In this document: positions 1 through 4,640 of the stretch, piece after piece
Layout of the letters: every line of letters starts with the position of its first letter
Position numbering within the stretch: the stretch's first letter is position 1
Assembly (NCBI GenBank): GCA_947475475.1
Contig: CANJOG010000188.1
Span: 1-5,046 of the forward strand
DNA: 5,046 nt
Source of the DNA: Acetobacteraceae bacterium
GTDB taxonomy: Bacteria > Pseudomonadota > Alphaproteobacteria > Acetobacterales > Acetobacteraceae
Direction: 5' to 3'
Notes under the pieces: generated by a model
What the model saw: the letters and a program-made list of their open reading frames with translations, nothing else
Told to the model about the DNA's origin: nothing
Databases searched by the model: none
Translations under genes and position numbers: made by a program

Positions 1-176
1 ATGGTCAGCCAGATACAGAAGCTATCCGACCACAAGTGATGAATTTCCGTAGCCTGCTAGTACGCTGGCCCTGATAAGGTCGTTTTTAATTCTCGAGAAC
101 CAGATAGGCGTCCAGTGCGATCGGCATTTCATCCAGGTCTCGAACCATATTTTCGACCCTCACGGATATTCCCGCG
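1..176. other. Lower-GC stretch without a convincing gene
   Basis: This stretch counts to about 50 % G+C (88 of 176), well below the rest of the window. All frames are broken within a few dozen codons. The longest tidy minus-strand reading is 20 codons from ATG at 148 to a TAA at 86-88, with a GAGGG-like stretch upstream, but it resembles nothing I know. The plus frame beginning at base 1 reads 12 codons to a TGA at 37-39 and could be the tail of a gene lying left of the window. An 8-base direct repeat, ATTCCCGC, occurs at 168-175 and 182-189, where homology between the two GNAT copies fades. The base composition beside a damaged gene copy suggests a decayed or transferred segment; that is inference. 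Confidence 0.4.
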
Positions 177-605
177 CTAAAATTCCCGCACAAGCTCCAT
201 CGGCATCACCATCACCCGCTCCCCCAACCCCGACCTTACAAACCCATGCCGCGCATAAAACCCCACCGCCGCACCATCAATCGCATGCGCCACCACCGCC
301 CGCGCTCCAACACTCTCGGCCGCCGCCGCACACCGCCGCAGCGCATCGCGCAGCAAATCGCCGCCCAGACCGAGCCCGTGAAAATCACGATCAATCGCCA
401 GCCGCGCAATCAGCAGAAAATTCACATGATCCACCATCCCCCGCCGCACCGTCACCTCCGGCGGCGCGACACGCTGTTCCACCACCAGGGCAATACTGAC
501 ATAGCCAATCACCCGGCGCGGCGCCGCATGCGGACAGATCACATAAATCCGCGCCGAATCCCTTGCACGGACCAGCCCCCGCCCACGCCGCCGCAATGCG
601 TCAGG
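177..605 (-). pseudogene. 5'-truncated GNAT acetyltransferase, paralogue of the TacT-like toxin, without antitoxin
   Basis: The protein is GNAT-fold and matches the toxin at 2862-3377 without gaps from about its residue 30 to the C-terminus. It keeps the acetyl-CoA pyrophosphate-binding loop (HGLGLG), the strand LLIARLAID, and the FYARHGF segment with the tyrosine that acts as general acid in TacT-type toxins. Missing are the first ~30 residues, including the F-x-N-G...SLD motif typical of DUF1778-linked GNATs. The open frame runs back to a stop at 660-662 with no ATG or GTG before the homology begins; the first usable start is a TTG at 594-596 with no Shine-Dalgarno sequence. It would give 139 residues against 171 in the intact copy. 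The cupin stop codon (640-642) occupies the place where the antitoxin would be. The remaining frame is intact, so decay is recent or some expression continues. It could instead be a short functional acetyltransferase, but losing beta1/alpha1 argues against that. Confidence 0.7.
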
Positions 606-639
606 CCCAATCGCCCGACGCCCAGTGCGAAGCGCCGCA

Positions 640-1125
640 TTACTCCGCGGCGGTCTCCTTCACCATCGGCTTCATTCCCATCAGCGAAAGATTGCGGATC
701 ACTTCTTCCGAGGGCGCGTCGGTGAAAATCGGCATGCCCGGCGTATTCGGAAACACTTCCATGGCCATGCCGCCCTCCGGGCCGAATTCCAGCGGCCCAT
801 ATTCCTCAAAAGCTTTGAAGCTCACGATTGAGCCCTTCTTGTGGAGCTTGCCGTCCATCCGGTACTCGCCCTCCAGCAGGATTTCGAGACGATGCACCTC
901 ATGGTAATGGCGCGGCACGACGTAATTGGGTGGCATCTTCACAATCCAGACCTGGGCCGCGTTCTGGCCGCGCTCTCCCAGCACGAAACGCACCCATTCC
1001 TGCCCCGGCAGTTCGAGTTTGTGCCAGATGCTCGCATCATCGAGCGAGGTCGTATATTTAGCGAGATCCGTGATGAAGATTGCCCCGGTGGCCATCTCCG
1101 AAAGTTCGTTTTTCGACTCTGACAT
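640..1125 (-). CDS. Small cupin-domain protein, function unknown
   Basis: This is a 161-residue single-domain cupin, probably cytoplasmic since no leader is visible. Cupin motif 1 lies at about residues 65-86 (PPNYVVPRHYHEVHRLEILL), with candidate metal ligands H73, H75 and E81 and an extra H78. Motif 2 is around 104-120 (FKAFEEYGPLEFG) but lacks the usual histidine, so metal binding would use an atypical set or be weak. ATG at 1125 was chosen because GGAGG (1133-1137) stands seven bases upstream. The frame stays open further upstream, but that would run through the promoter and inverted repeats. It is divergent from the binding-protein gene and is followed after 34 bases by the truncated GNAT frame. 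Related small cupins include dioxygenase-like and ligand-sensing proteins; substrate and reaction cannot be named from the sequence. Confidence 0.85.
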   Translation of the reverse strand: MSESKNELSEMATGAIFITDLAKYTTSLDDASIWHKLELPGQEWVRFVLGERGQNAAQVWIVKMPPNYVVPRHYHEVHRLEILLEGEYRMDGKLHKKGSIVSFKAFEEYGPLEFGPEGGMAMEVFPNTPGMPIFTDAPSEEVIRNLSLMGMKPMVKETAAE

Positions 1126-1132
1126 TCTGATT

Positions 1133-1137
1133 CCTCC
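1133..1137 (-). promoter_or_regulatory. Shine-Dalgarno sequence of the cupin gene
   Basis: On the minus strand the sequence reads GGAGG, seven bases before the ATG at 1125. This strong site decides the cupin start and rules out the longer in-frame extension towards 1317. Confidence 0.8.
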
Positions 1138-1159
1138 GTTTGATCGATGCGCTTGCTCT

Positions 1160-1215
1160 TTGGCCGGCCCATCGAACATAGACACTGGCAGATAAAATGT
1201 CATCCTTGGCCGGCC
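1160..1215. repeat. Pair of TTGGCCGGCC boxes flanking the cupin promoter
   Basis: The ten bases TTGGCCGGCC occur exactly at 1160-1169 and 1206-1215, in the same orientation and 46 bases apart. Each contains the palindrome GGCCGGCC. Relative to the proposed minus-strand promoter, one copy sits on the expected transcription start (about 1168) and the other lies just upstream of the -35 element. This is a sensible layout for a regulator that bridges or brackets the promoter. The motif is GC-rich in a GC-rich genome, so chance recurrence is possible. Confidence 0.4.
1175..1203 (-). promoter_or_regulatory. Sigma70-like promoter of the cupin gene
   Basis: On the minus strand ATGACA (1198-1203, five of six to TTGACA) and TATGTT (1175-1180, four of six to TATAAT) are separated by exactly 17 bases. 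Transcription would begin near 1168, leaving a leader of about 40 bases before the ATG at 1125. This is the best promoter-like pair I see in the window. It is a consensus match by eye with no experimental support. Confidence 0.45.
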
Positions 1216-1217
1216 GG

Positions 1218-1264
1218 GCCGAGGATTGCCGGGAATACACCGCGTCGATCCGGCAAGTCTCGGC
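1218..1264. promoter_or_regulatory. Imperfect inverted repeat in the cupin/transporter control region
   Basis: GCCGAG (1218-1223) pairs with CTCGGC (1259-1264), and TTGCCGG (1226-1232) with CCGGCAA (1250-1256), on one common axis. They are interrupted by a two-base internal mismatch and close on a loop of about 15 bases. It lies upstream of both promoters proposed here, so it is more likely an operator or structural element than part of either transcript. No U-run follows on either strand, so it does not look like an intrinsic terminator. Confidence 0.4.
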
Positions 1265-1282
1265 ACAAAAACAAAAACCGTC

Positions 1283-1311
1283 TTGAATAAGCAACGCGGC
1301 GCGACAATGAT
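1283..1311 (+). promoter_or_regulatory. Possible promoter of the substrate-binding protein gene
   Basis: TTGAAT (1283-1288) and AATGAT (1306-1311) are 17 bases apart; each matches the sigma70 consensus at four of six positions. Transcription would start near 1318, giving a leader of about 90 bases. The match is weak and listed only because nothing better precedes the gene. Confidence 0.2.
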
Positions 1312-1393
1312 GACCACTCATTGCGGCACGACGATAAATTCGGCGCCGCAGCCTCTGCACCGATGCCGATAGCCTGTTAAATCAATGACAAAA

Positions 1394-1399
1394 GGGAGG
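1394..1399 (+). promoter_or_regulatory. Shine-Dalgarno sequence of the binding-protein gene
   Basis: GGGAGG stands nine bases before the ATG at 1409. It lies inside the eight-codon extension that would result from starting at the in-frame ATG at 1385, so it favours 1409. That start also puts the twin-arginine pair at residues 4-5, as expected of an export leader. Confidence 0.75.
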
Positions 1400-1408
1400 A
1401 ATCCACTC

Positions 1409-2653
1409 ATGCTGACCCGCCGGACGCTTGCCACCGCATCCGCCGCCCTCGCCGCGACCAGCCTCGCCCACCGCGCCCGCGCCCAGGCCGCCGCCCCCAT
1501 CCGCATTGGCTACCAGCTCCCTCTCAGCGGCGCCGCGGCCGCCATCGGCCTCCAGACCCGCGCCGCGGCCGAGGTCGCCGCTGAGCACATCAACAATAAC
1601 GGTGGCGTCAACGGGCGGCGCATCGAACTCGTCTTTGCCGACGACAAGACCAACCCCAACGAAGGCGTCGCCGGCGCGCGTGAACTCATGGGCAGCGGCA
1701 TCAACCTGCTCGCCACCGGGTTCCTCACCTTCGATCTCTTCGGCGCCATGCCGATCATCCAGCAAACCAACACCGTCGCCGTCAGCATGGCCGGTGTGTT
1801 GATGTCCATCACCCACGAAAAATTCGACCGCCACGTCTTTCGCCAGAATACCAACGACTTCCAGGCCCTCACAGCCGCCGCACGCCTCGCCGTGCAGCGT
1901 TATCCCGACATAAAAATCTGGTCCGCCATCGCCATCGACGGCGGCTCCACCCGCGATTCCGCTTTCAATTTCCTCACCGCGGTGAAGAATGAATATGCGA
2001 AATCCGGCCGCGAGATCACGACCTTTCCGCCCCAATTGGTGAAGAACGGCGCGACCGACTACAAGAACGAAATCGCCGCGCTGCGCGCCCAGGGCGTGCA
2101 GGGCCTCCTCTCCGAAGTCTTTGGCGCGGGCGGCGTGACCCTGTACGAACAGGCCCGCACCCTCGGCCTCACCCAGCAACTCAAGACCGTCATCGACATC
2201 GGCAACGACTATGCTTTCGCCAAGGCCATTGGCAAGAATATCCCGAGTAACTTCTGGGCATATTCGCACTGGAATCCCGCCATCTACCCGAATTCCAAGC
2301 TGAGCCAGTCAATCGCCAGCGCCTGGTCTGCCCGCACCAACGACCCTTACCCGCCAACTTTCGTTTATTACGGCTCAACCCCGGTCTTCATCTTTGCCGC
2401 CGCCATCAAGGCCGCGGGCGGCGCAACCGACAGCGACACCATCATCCGCACGCTCGAGAGCGGCATTCAGATCGAGACAATTCAAGGAAGTTGGAGTTTC
2501 CGCAAGGAAGATCACCAGGCGCAGTGCGACCTGTCCTTTGTCCGATTCGATCCCATCGACGCCAGGCCCGGGTTCGCCGTCACCGATCACGTCACATACA
2601 AGGGCACGGACTTGCTCGAACCGCCCTCCCCAGGCGTGGAATTCAAGTTCTGA
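1409..2653 (+). CDS. Periplasmic substrate-binding protein of a branched-chain amino acid-type ABC transporter (LivK-like, Peripla_BP_6)
   Basis: This is a 414-residue exported solute-binding protein. Residues 1-25 form a leader: twin arginines in TRRTLA, an alanine-rich hydrophobic stretch, then ARA before QAAAP as the likely signal peptidase site. The mature protein opens with IRIGYQLPLSG, the first strand and ligand loop of the type I periplasmic fold, followed by HINNNGGVNGRRIELVFADDKTNP (60-83), a hallmark of LivK/HAAT proteins. Later segments LLATGF, FRQNTND (144-150), TDYKNEIAALRAQGVQ (216-231) and the late VYYG/AAIKAAGG region (319-338) complete both lobes at normal family length. No permease or ATPase gene is adjacent in the window, so it may serve a distant transporter. 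The ligand cannot be read from sequence; family members bind amino acids, amides, urea or aromatic acids. It is divergent from the cupin and ends at a strong hairpin. Confidence 0.9.
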   Translation: MLTRRTLATASAALAATSLAHRARAQAAAPIRIGYQLPLSGAAAAIGLQTRAAAEVAAEHINNNGGVNGRRIELVFADDKTNPNEGVAGARELMGSGINLLATGFLTFDLFGAMPIIQQTNTVAVSMAGVLMSITHEKFDRHVFRQNTNDFQALTAAARLAVQRYPDIKIWSAIAIDGGSTRDSAFNFLTAVKNEYAKSGREITTFPPQLVKNGATDYKNEIAALRAQGVQGLLSEVFGAGGVTLYEQARTLGLTQQLKTVIDIGNDYAFAKAIGKNIPSNFWAYSHWNPAIYPNSKLSQSIASAWSARTNDPYPPTFVYYGSTPVFIFAAAIKAAGGATDSDTIIRTLESGIQIETIQGSWSFRKEDHQAQCDLSFVRFDPIDARPGFAVTDHVTYKGTDLLEPPSPGVEFKF

Positions 2654-2666
2654 ACAAGTAAGCTTC

Positions 2667-2707
2667 AGGCGCGCACCCACGATGCACCGCATCGAGGGTG
2701 CGCGCCT
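2667..2707. terminator. Strong hairpin after the binding-protein gene, probable terminator
   Basis: A 12-base perfect stem (2667-2678 with 2696-2707, arms AGGCGCGCACCC and GGGTGCGCGCCT) is followed by one A-A mismatch, six further pairs (CGATGC/GCATCG) and a three-base loop ACC at 2686-2688. It starts 13 bases after the stop codon at 2653. No run of T follows on either strand (TTATCCC on the plus side), so it may end transcription inefficiently or protect the 3' end of the mRNA instead. It lies between convergent genes and could work in both directions. Confidence 0.65.
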
Positions 2708-2763
2708 TATCCCACTAACCGCAGCATTAAATCGGCGAAGCCGCGCACGAAATCTTTGGCGGT

Positions 2764-2809
2764 CGCGACGAAAGAAAGACGCCGCCTCGGCCTCACACTT
2801 TCCGTCGCG
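2764..2809. terminator. Second hairpin in the convergent gap, possible toxin-operon terminator
   Basis: CGCGACG then AAAG (2764-2774) pairs with CTTTCCGTCGCG (2798-2809), leaving one bulged C, for 11 pairs around a 23-base loop. The loop contains a small GCCG-CCT-CGGC hairpin at 2781-2791. It is 53 bases past the toxin stop codon on the minus strand. Without a U-run its role as terminator is inferred from position only. Confidence 0.35.
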
Positions 2810-2861
2810 CCTGACACGGGAAACGGACAACGCCGCCGCCGGACCTCAACTCAAACGCTCA

Positions 2862-3377
2862 TCAACCCACCAGCGCCCGCACCACGCTCATCGGCATTAC
2901 CATCCGCCCCGCCCCCAGCATCGAGGGCGCAAACCCATGCCGCGCATAAAACCCCACCGCCGCCTCATCAATCGCATGCGCCACCACCGCCCGCGCCCCA
3001 ACACTCTCGGCCGCCGCCGCACACCGCCGCAGCGCATCGCGCAGCAAATCGCCGCCCAAACCGAGCCCGTGAAAATCACGATCAATCGCCAGCCGCGCAA
3101 TCAGCAACAAGGGCACATGATCCGGCCTCCTCCGCCGCTGCGGCACCTCCGGCAAGGCGATGCGCTGTTCCAGCCCAATGGCAATACTGACATAGCCAAT
3201 CACCCGCCGCGGCGCCGCATGCGGGCAGATCACATAGGTCCGCGCCGCATTCCCCGCACTCCCCACCGCCCGACCACGCCGCCAGAGATCGAGACTTTCA
3301 TGGGCACCATTGCGAAAACGCGAAACATCATCGCCCTCCCGCAACGGGCGCGGCCGCAGAATGCTGGGAAGGCTCAT
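2862..3377 (-). CDS. GNAT acetyltransferase toxin of a DUF1778/GNAT toxin-antitoxin system (TacT-like)
   Basis: This 171-residue GNAT is the second gene of an antitoxin-toxin operon. Known members (TacT, AtaT, KacT) acetylate the amino group of aminoacyl-tRNAs and block translation. Visible features are the N-terminal F-R-N-G...SLDLW segment (21-32), the LLIARLAIDRDF strand and turn (91-102), the acetyl-CoA loop HGLGLG (103-108), an AHAID strand (133-137), and FYARHGF (143-149), whose Y144 matches the general-acid tyrosine of TacT. Length is typical. Its ATG overlaps the antitoxin stop in ATGA (3374-3377), and a GGGAG only two bases upstream suggests translational coupling. A truncated paralogue lies at 177-605, with long patches of near-identical DNA. 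A non-toxic acetyltransferase is possible, but the partner and arrangement make toxin the best call. The specific target tRNA is unknown. Confidence 0.87.
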   Translation of the reverse strand: MSLPSILRPRPLREGDDVSRFRNGAHESLDLWRRGRAVGSAGNAARTYVICPHAAPRRVIGYVSIAIGLEQRIALPEVPQRRRRPDHVPLLLIARLAIDRDFHGLGLGGDLLRDALRRCAAAAESVGARAVVAHAIDEAAVGFYARHGFAPSMLGAGRMVMPMSVVRALVG

Positions 3378-3652
3378 TTCTCCCAGACAGAACGGCGGCT
3401 CAACCGCGCCCGCAATGCCGGATCAGGCTTGCCCGGATGATCCAGCACATCAAGAAAAGCCTCATGCGCCACCGGGTCCAGCAGGAATGTCCGCTGTTCC
3501 AGAAGTACCTGCTGAGCCTCCCGCCGTGCGGCCTCCAGCATGAACTCGGAGAGTTTCTGCCCCCGCAAAGCGGCGGCCTGGTTGAGCAGCGCCTTCACCT
3601 CGCCCGACGTACGGAGCTGGATGGTGTCTTCCTTGCGAGGAGATGCGGTCAT
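3374..3652 (-). CDS. DUF1778 ribbon-helix-helix antitoxin (TacA-like)
   Basis: This 92-residue protein neutralises the GNAT toxin downstream and probably represses the operon. After a short charged arm, residues 9-15 (DTIQLRT) form the DNA-contacting beta strand. Two helices follow at about 16-30 (SGEVKALLNQAAALR) and 33-50 (KLSEFMLEAARREAQQ), giving the ribbon-helix-helix dimer. The C-terminal part with FLLDPVAHEAFLDVLDHP (56-73) is the segment that wraps the toxin in this family. ATG at 3652 is used; it has only a weak GGGG upstream. The stop overlaps the toxin start, giving the usual antitoxin-first order. A palindrome at 3686-3706, about 35 bases upstream, is a good candidate for its own operator. 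Confidence 0.88.
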   Translation of the reverse strand: MTASPRKEDTIQLRTSGEVKALLNQAAALRGQKLSEFMLEAARREAQQVLLEQRTFLLDPVAHEAFLDVLDHPGKPDPALRARLSRRSVWEK

Positions 3653-3685
3653 GCTGGCCCCAAAAGCGGCGATCGGCTAGAAATA

Positions 3686-3706
3686 TGTAGTGACAATGTC
3701 AATACA
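3686..3706. promoter_or_regulatory. Palindromic operator candidate for the DUF1778 antitoxin
   Basis: Arms TGTA...TACA (3686-3689, 3703-3706) and TGACA...TGTCA (3691-3695, 3697-3701) share one axis at A3696, so nine of ten base pairs of a 21-base dyad are complementary; only G3690/A3702 mismatch. On the minus strand the inner half includes TTGACA (3697-3702), a perfect -35 hexamer for the antitoxin, although no convincing -10 follows at 17 bases (TAGCCG). It also covers both candidate starts of the divergent DUF429 gene. DUF1778 antitoxins are known to bind such dyads cooperatively with the toxin; use here is inferred. Confidence 0.5.
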
Positions 3707-4640
3707 ACCCCTCGCCGCCCATGCCGACTGGAGCGTCGATCCGCGCAAACGCTGGATGACGCTCGCCACCCCCACCCCATCCGGCTGGATGGTCGCCGCC
3801 CCCGAACCAGTCGGCCCGGTGGAAACCCTCTTCATCAGACTGACCAGCCGAGCCAACGGCGCCCCCGTCGCCCTCGGCGTCGATTTCCCCCTCGGCCTGC
3901 CTCGCGCCTATGCGGCAAACCATGCCGCCACCCATGCCAACTTCCCCGATTTCCTGCGCGCCCTGCACGGCACAACAGAATTCTTCACCGTCTGCACCGA
4001 AACCCACGAAATCTCCCCTACCCGCCCCTTCTACCCCGCCCACTCCCGCGCCGGCGTCACAAGGGCCGAATTGGTCAATTCCCTAGGCCTCCCCTCCCCC
4101 GCCGCCCTCTACCGAGCCTGCGACCGCGCCACCGAATCCCGCCCCGCCGGAGCGCCACTTTTCTGGACTCTGGGGCCAAACCAGACCGGAAAAGCAGCAA
4201 TCTCCGCCTGGCGCGACCTGCTGTCCCCAGCACTAAACACAAAATCTCCACCCCTGCTCTGGCCTTTTGACGGACGCCTCAGCGACCTCCTGCATCCCGG
4301 CCGCATCGCCATCGCCGAAACCTACCCGGCCGAAGCCCTCCGCCTACTCGGCCTGAAACTCCCCGGCAGCAAACGCCGCCAATCCGACCGCGCCGCACTT
4401 TCCCCCACTTTGCACGCGGCCATGGCCGATCTCCCGGCCCAGCCCACACAAGACCTCGCCACCGCAATCGCCAACGGTTTCGGAGCCGATGCGGCGGGGG
4501 AAGACCGCTTCGATTCCCTGCTCGGCCTGCTCAATGTGTTGCTGGTGCTGGAGGGAAAACGCCCAGATGTCGCGCCGGACGATCCAATTCTCACCACCTG
4601 GGAAGGCTGGGTGCTCGGCCAGACCGATCAGCCGTTGTAA
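3696..4640 (+). CDS. DUF429 family protein, predicted RNase H-fold nuclease
   Basis: This is a 314-residue protein from ATG at 3696 (316 from GTG at 3690). It has the acidic pattern of the DUF429/COG2410 family, predicted to adopt an RNase H fold: D11 in ADWS on the first strand, D63 in LGVDFPLGLP, E208 in IAETYPAE, and D270/D273 in GEDRFDSLLGLLN. Other family-like blocks are EISPTRPFYPA (105-115), CDRATESRPAGAPLFWTLGPNQTGKAAISAWRDLL (142-176) and the closing EGWVLGQ (303-309). No experimental function is known to me for close relatives; nuclease activity is a fold-based prediction. No Shine-Dalgarno sequence is visible, and the start lies in the antitoxin operator. The next ATG, at residue 21, would delete D11, so the transcript may be leaderless. 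The 3' end overlaps the convergent reductase gene by 13 bases. Confidence 0.82.
   Translation: MSIQPLAAHADWSVDPRKRWMTLATPTPSGWMVAAPEPVGPVETLFIRLTSRANGAPVALGVDFPLGLPRAYAANHAATHANFPDFLRALHGTTEFFTVCTETHEISPTRPFYPAHSRAGVTRAELVNSLGLPSPAALYRACDRATESRPAGAPLFWTLGPNQTGKAAISAWRDLLSPALNTKSPPLLWPFDGRLSDLLHPGRIAIAETYPAEALRLLGLKLPGSKRRQSDRAALSPTLHAAMADLPAQPTQDLATAIANGFGADAAGEDRFDSLLGLLNVLLVLEGKRPDVAPDDPILTTWEGWVLGQTDQPL

Noticed and set aside
86..148. 20-codon minus-strand frame with a purine-rich stretch upstream
   Set aside because: It is too short and matches no family I recognise; it could be a gene remnant but cannot be supported.
130..160. GGTTCGAGACC on the minus strand, resembling a tRNA T-arm or attachment site
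   Set aside because: No acceptor, D-arm or anticodon stem can be folded around it, so it is probably chance.
1126..1317. N-terminal extension of the cupin by 64 residues
   Set aside because: The extension crosses the promoter and both TTGGCCGGCC boxes and ends within the inverted-repeat region. Its residues look random, and GGAGG sits exactly before the ATG at 1125.
1382..2269. Minus-strand open frame of 295 codons antisense to the binding-protein gene
   Set aside because: It has a low-complexity Gly/Ala/Asp/Glu/Val composition typical of the antisense frame of a GC-rich gene and no start signal. The plus-strand protein is a clear family match with a leader and Shine-Dalgarno sequence.
2394..3440. 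Plus-strand open frame of 348 codons spanning the gap and the toxin gene
   Set aside because: Its product is Pro/Arg/His-rich shadow sequence. A similar frame is antisense to the truncated GNAT copy at 246-725 only because the DNA there is duplicated. It has no domain and crosses two strong hairpins.
3437..4270. Plus-strand open frame of 277 codons covering antitoxin and DUF429 regions
   Set aside because: It is an arginine/proline-rich shadow of the antitoxin (opposite strand) and of DUF429 (other frame), both of which have clear family motifs.
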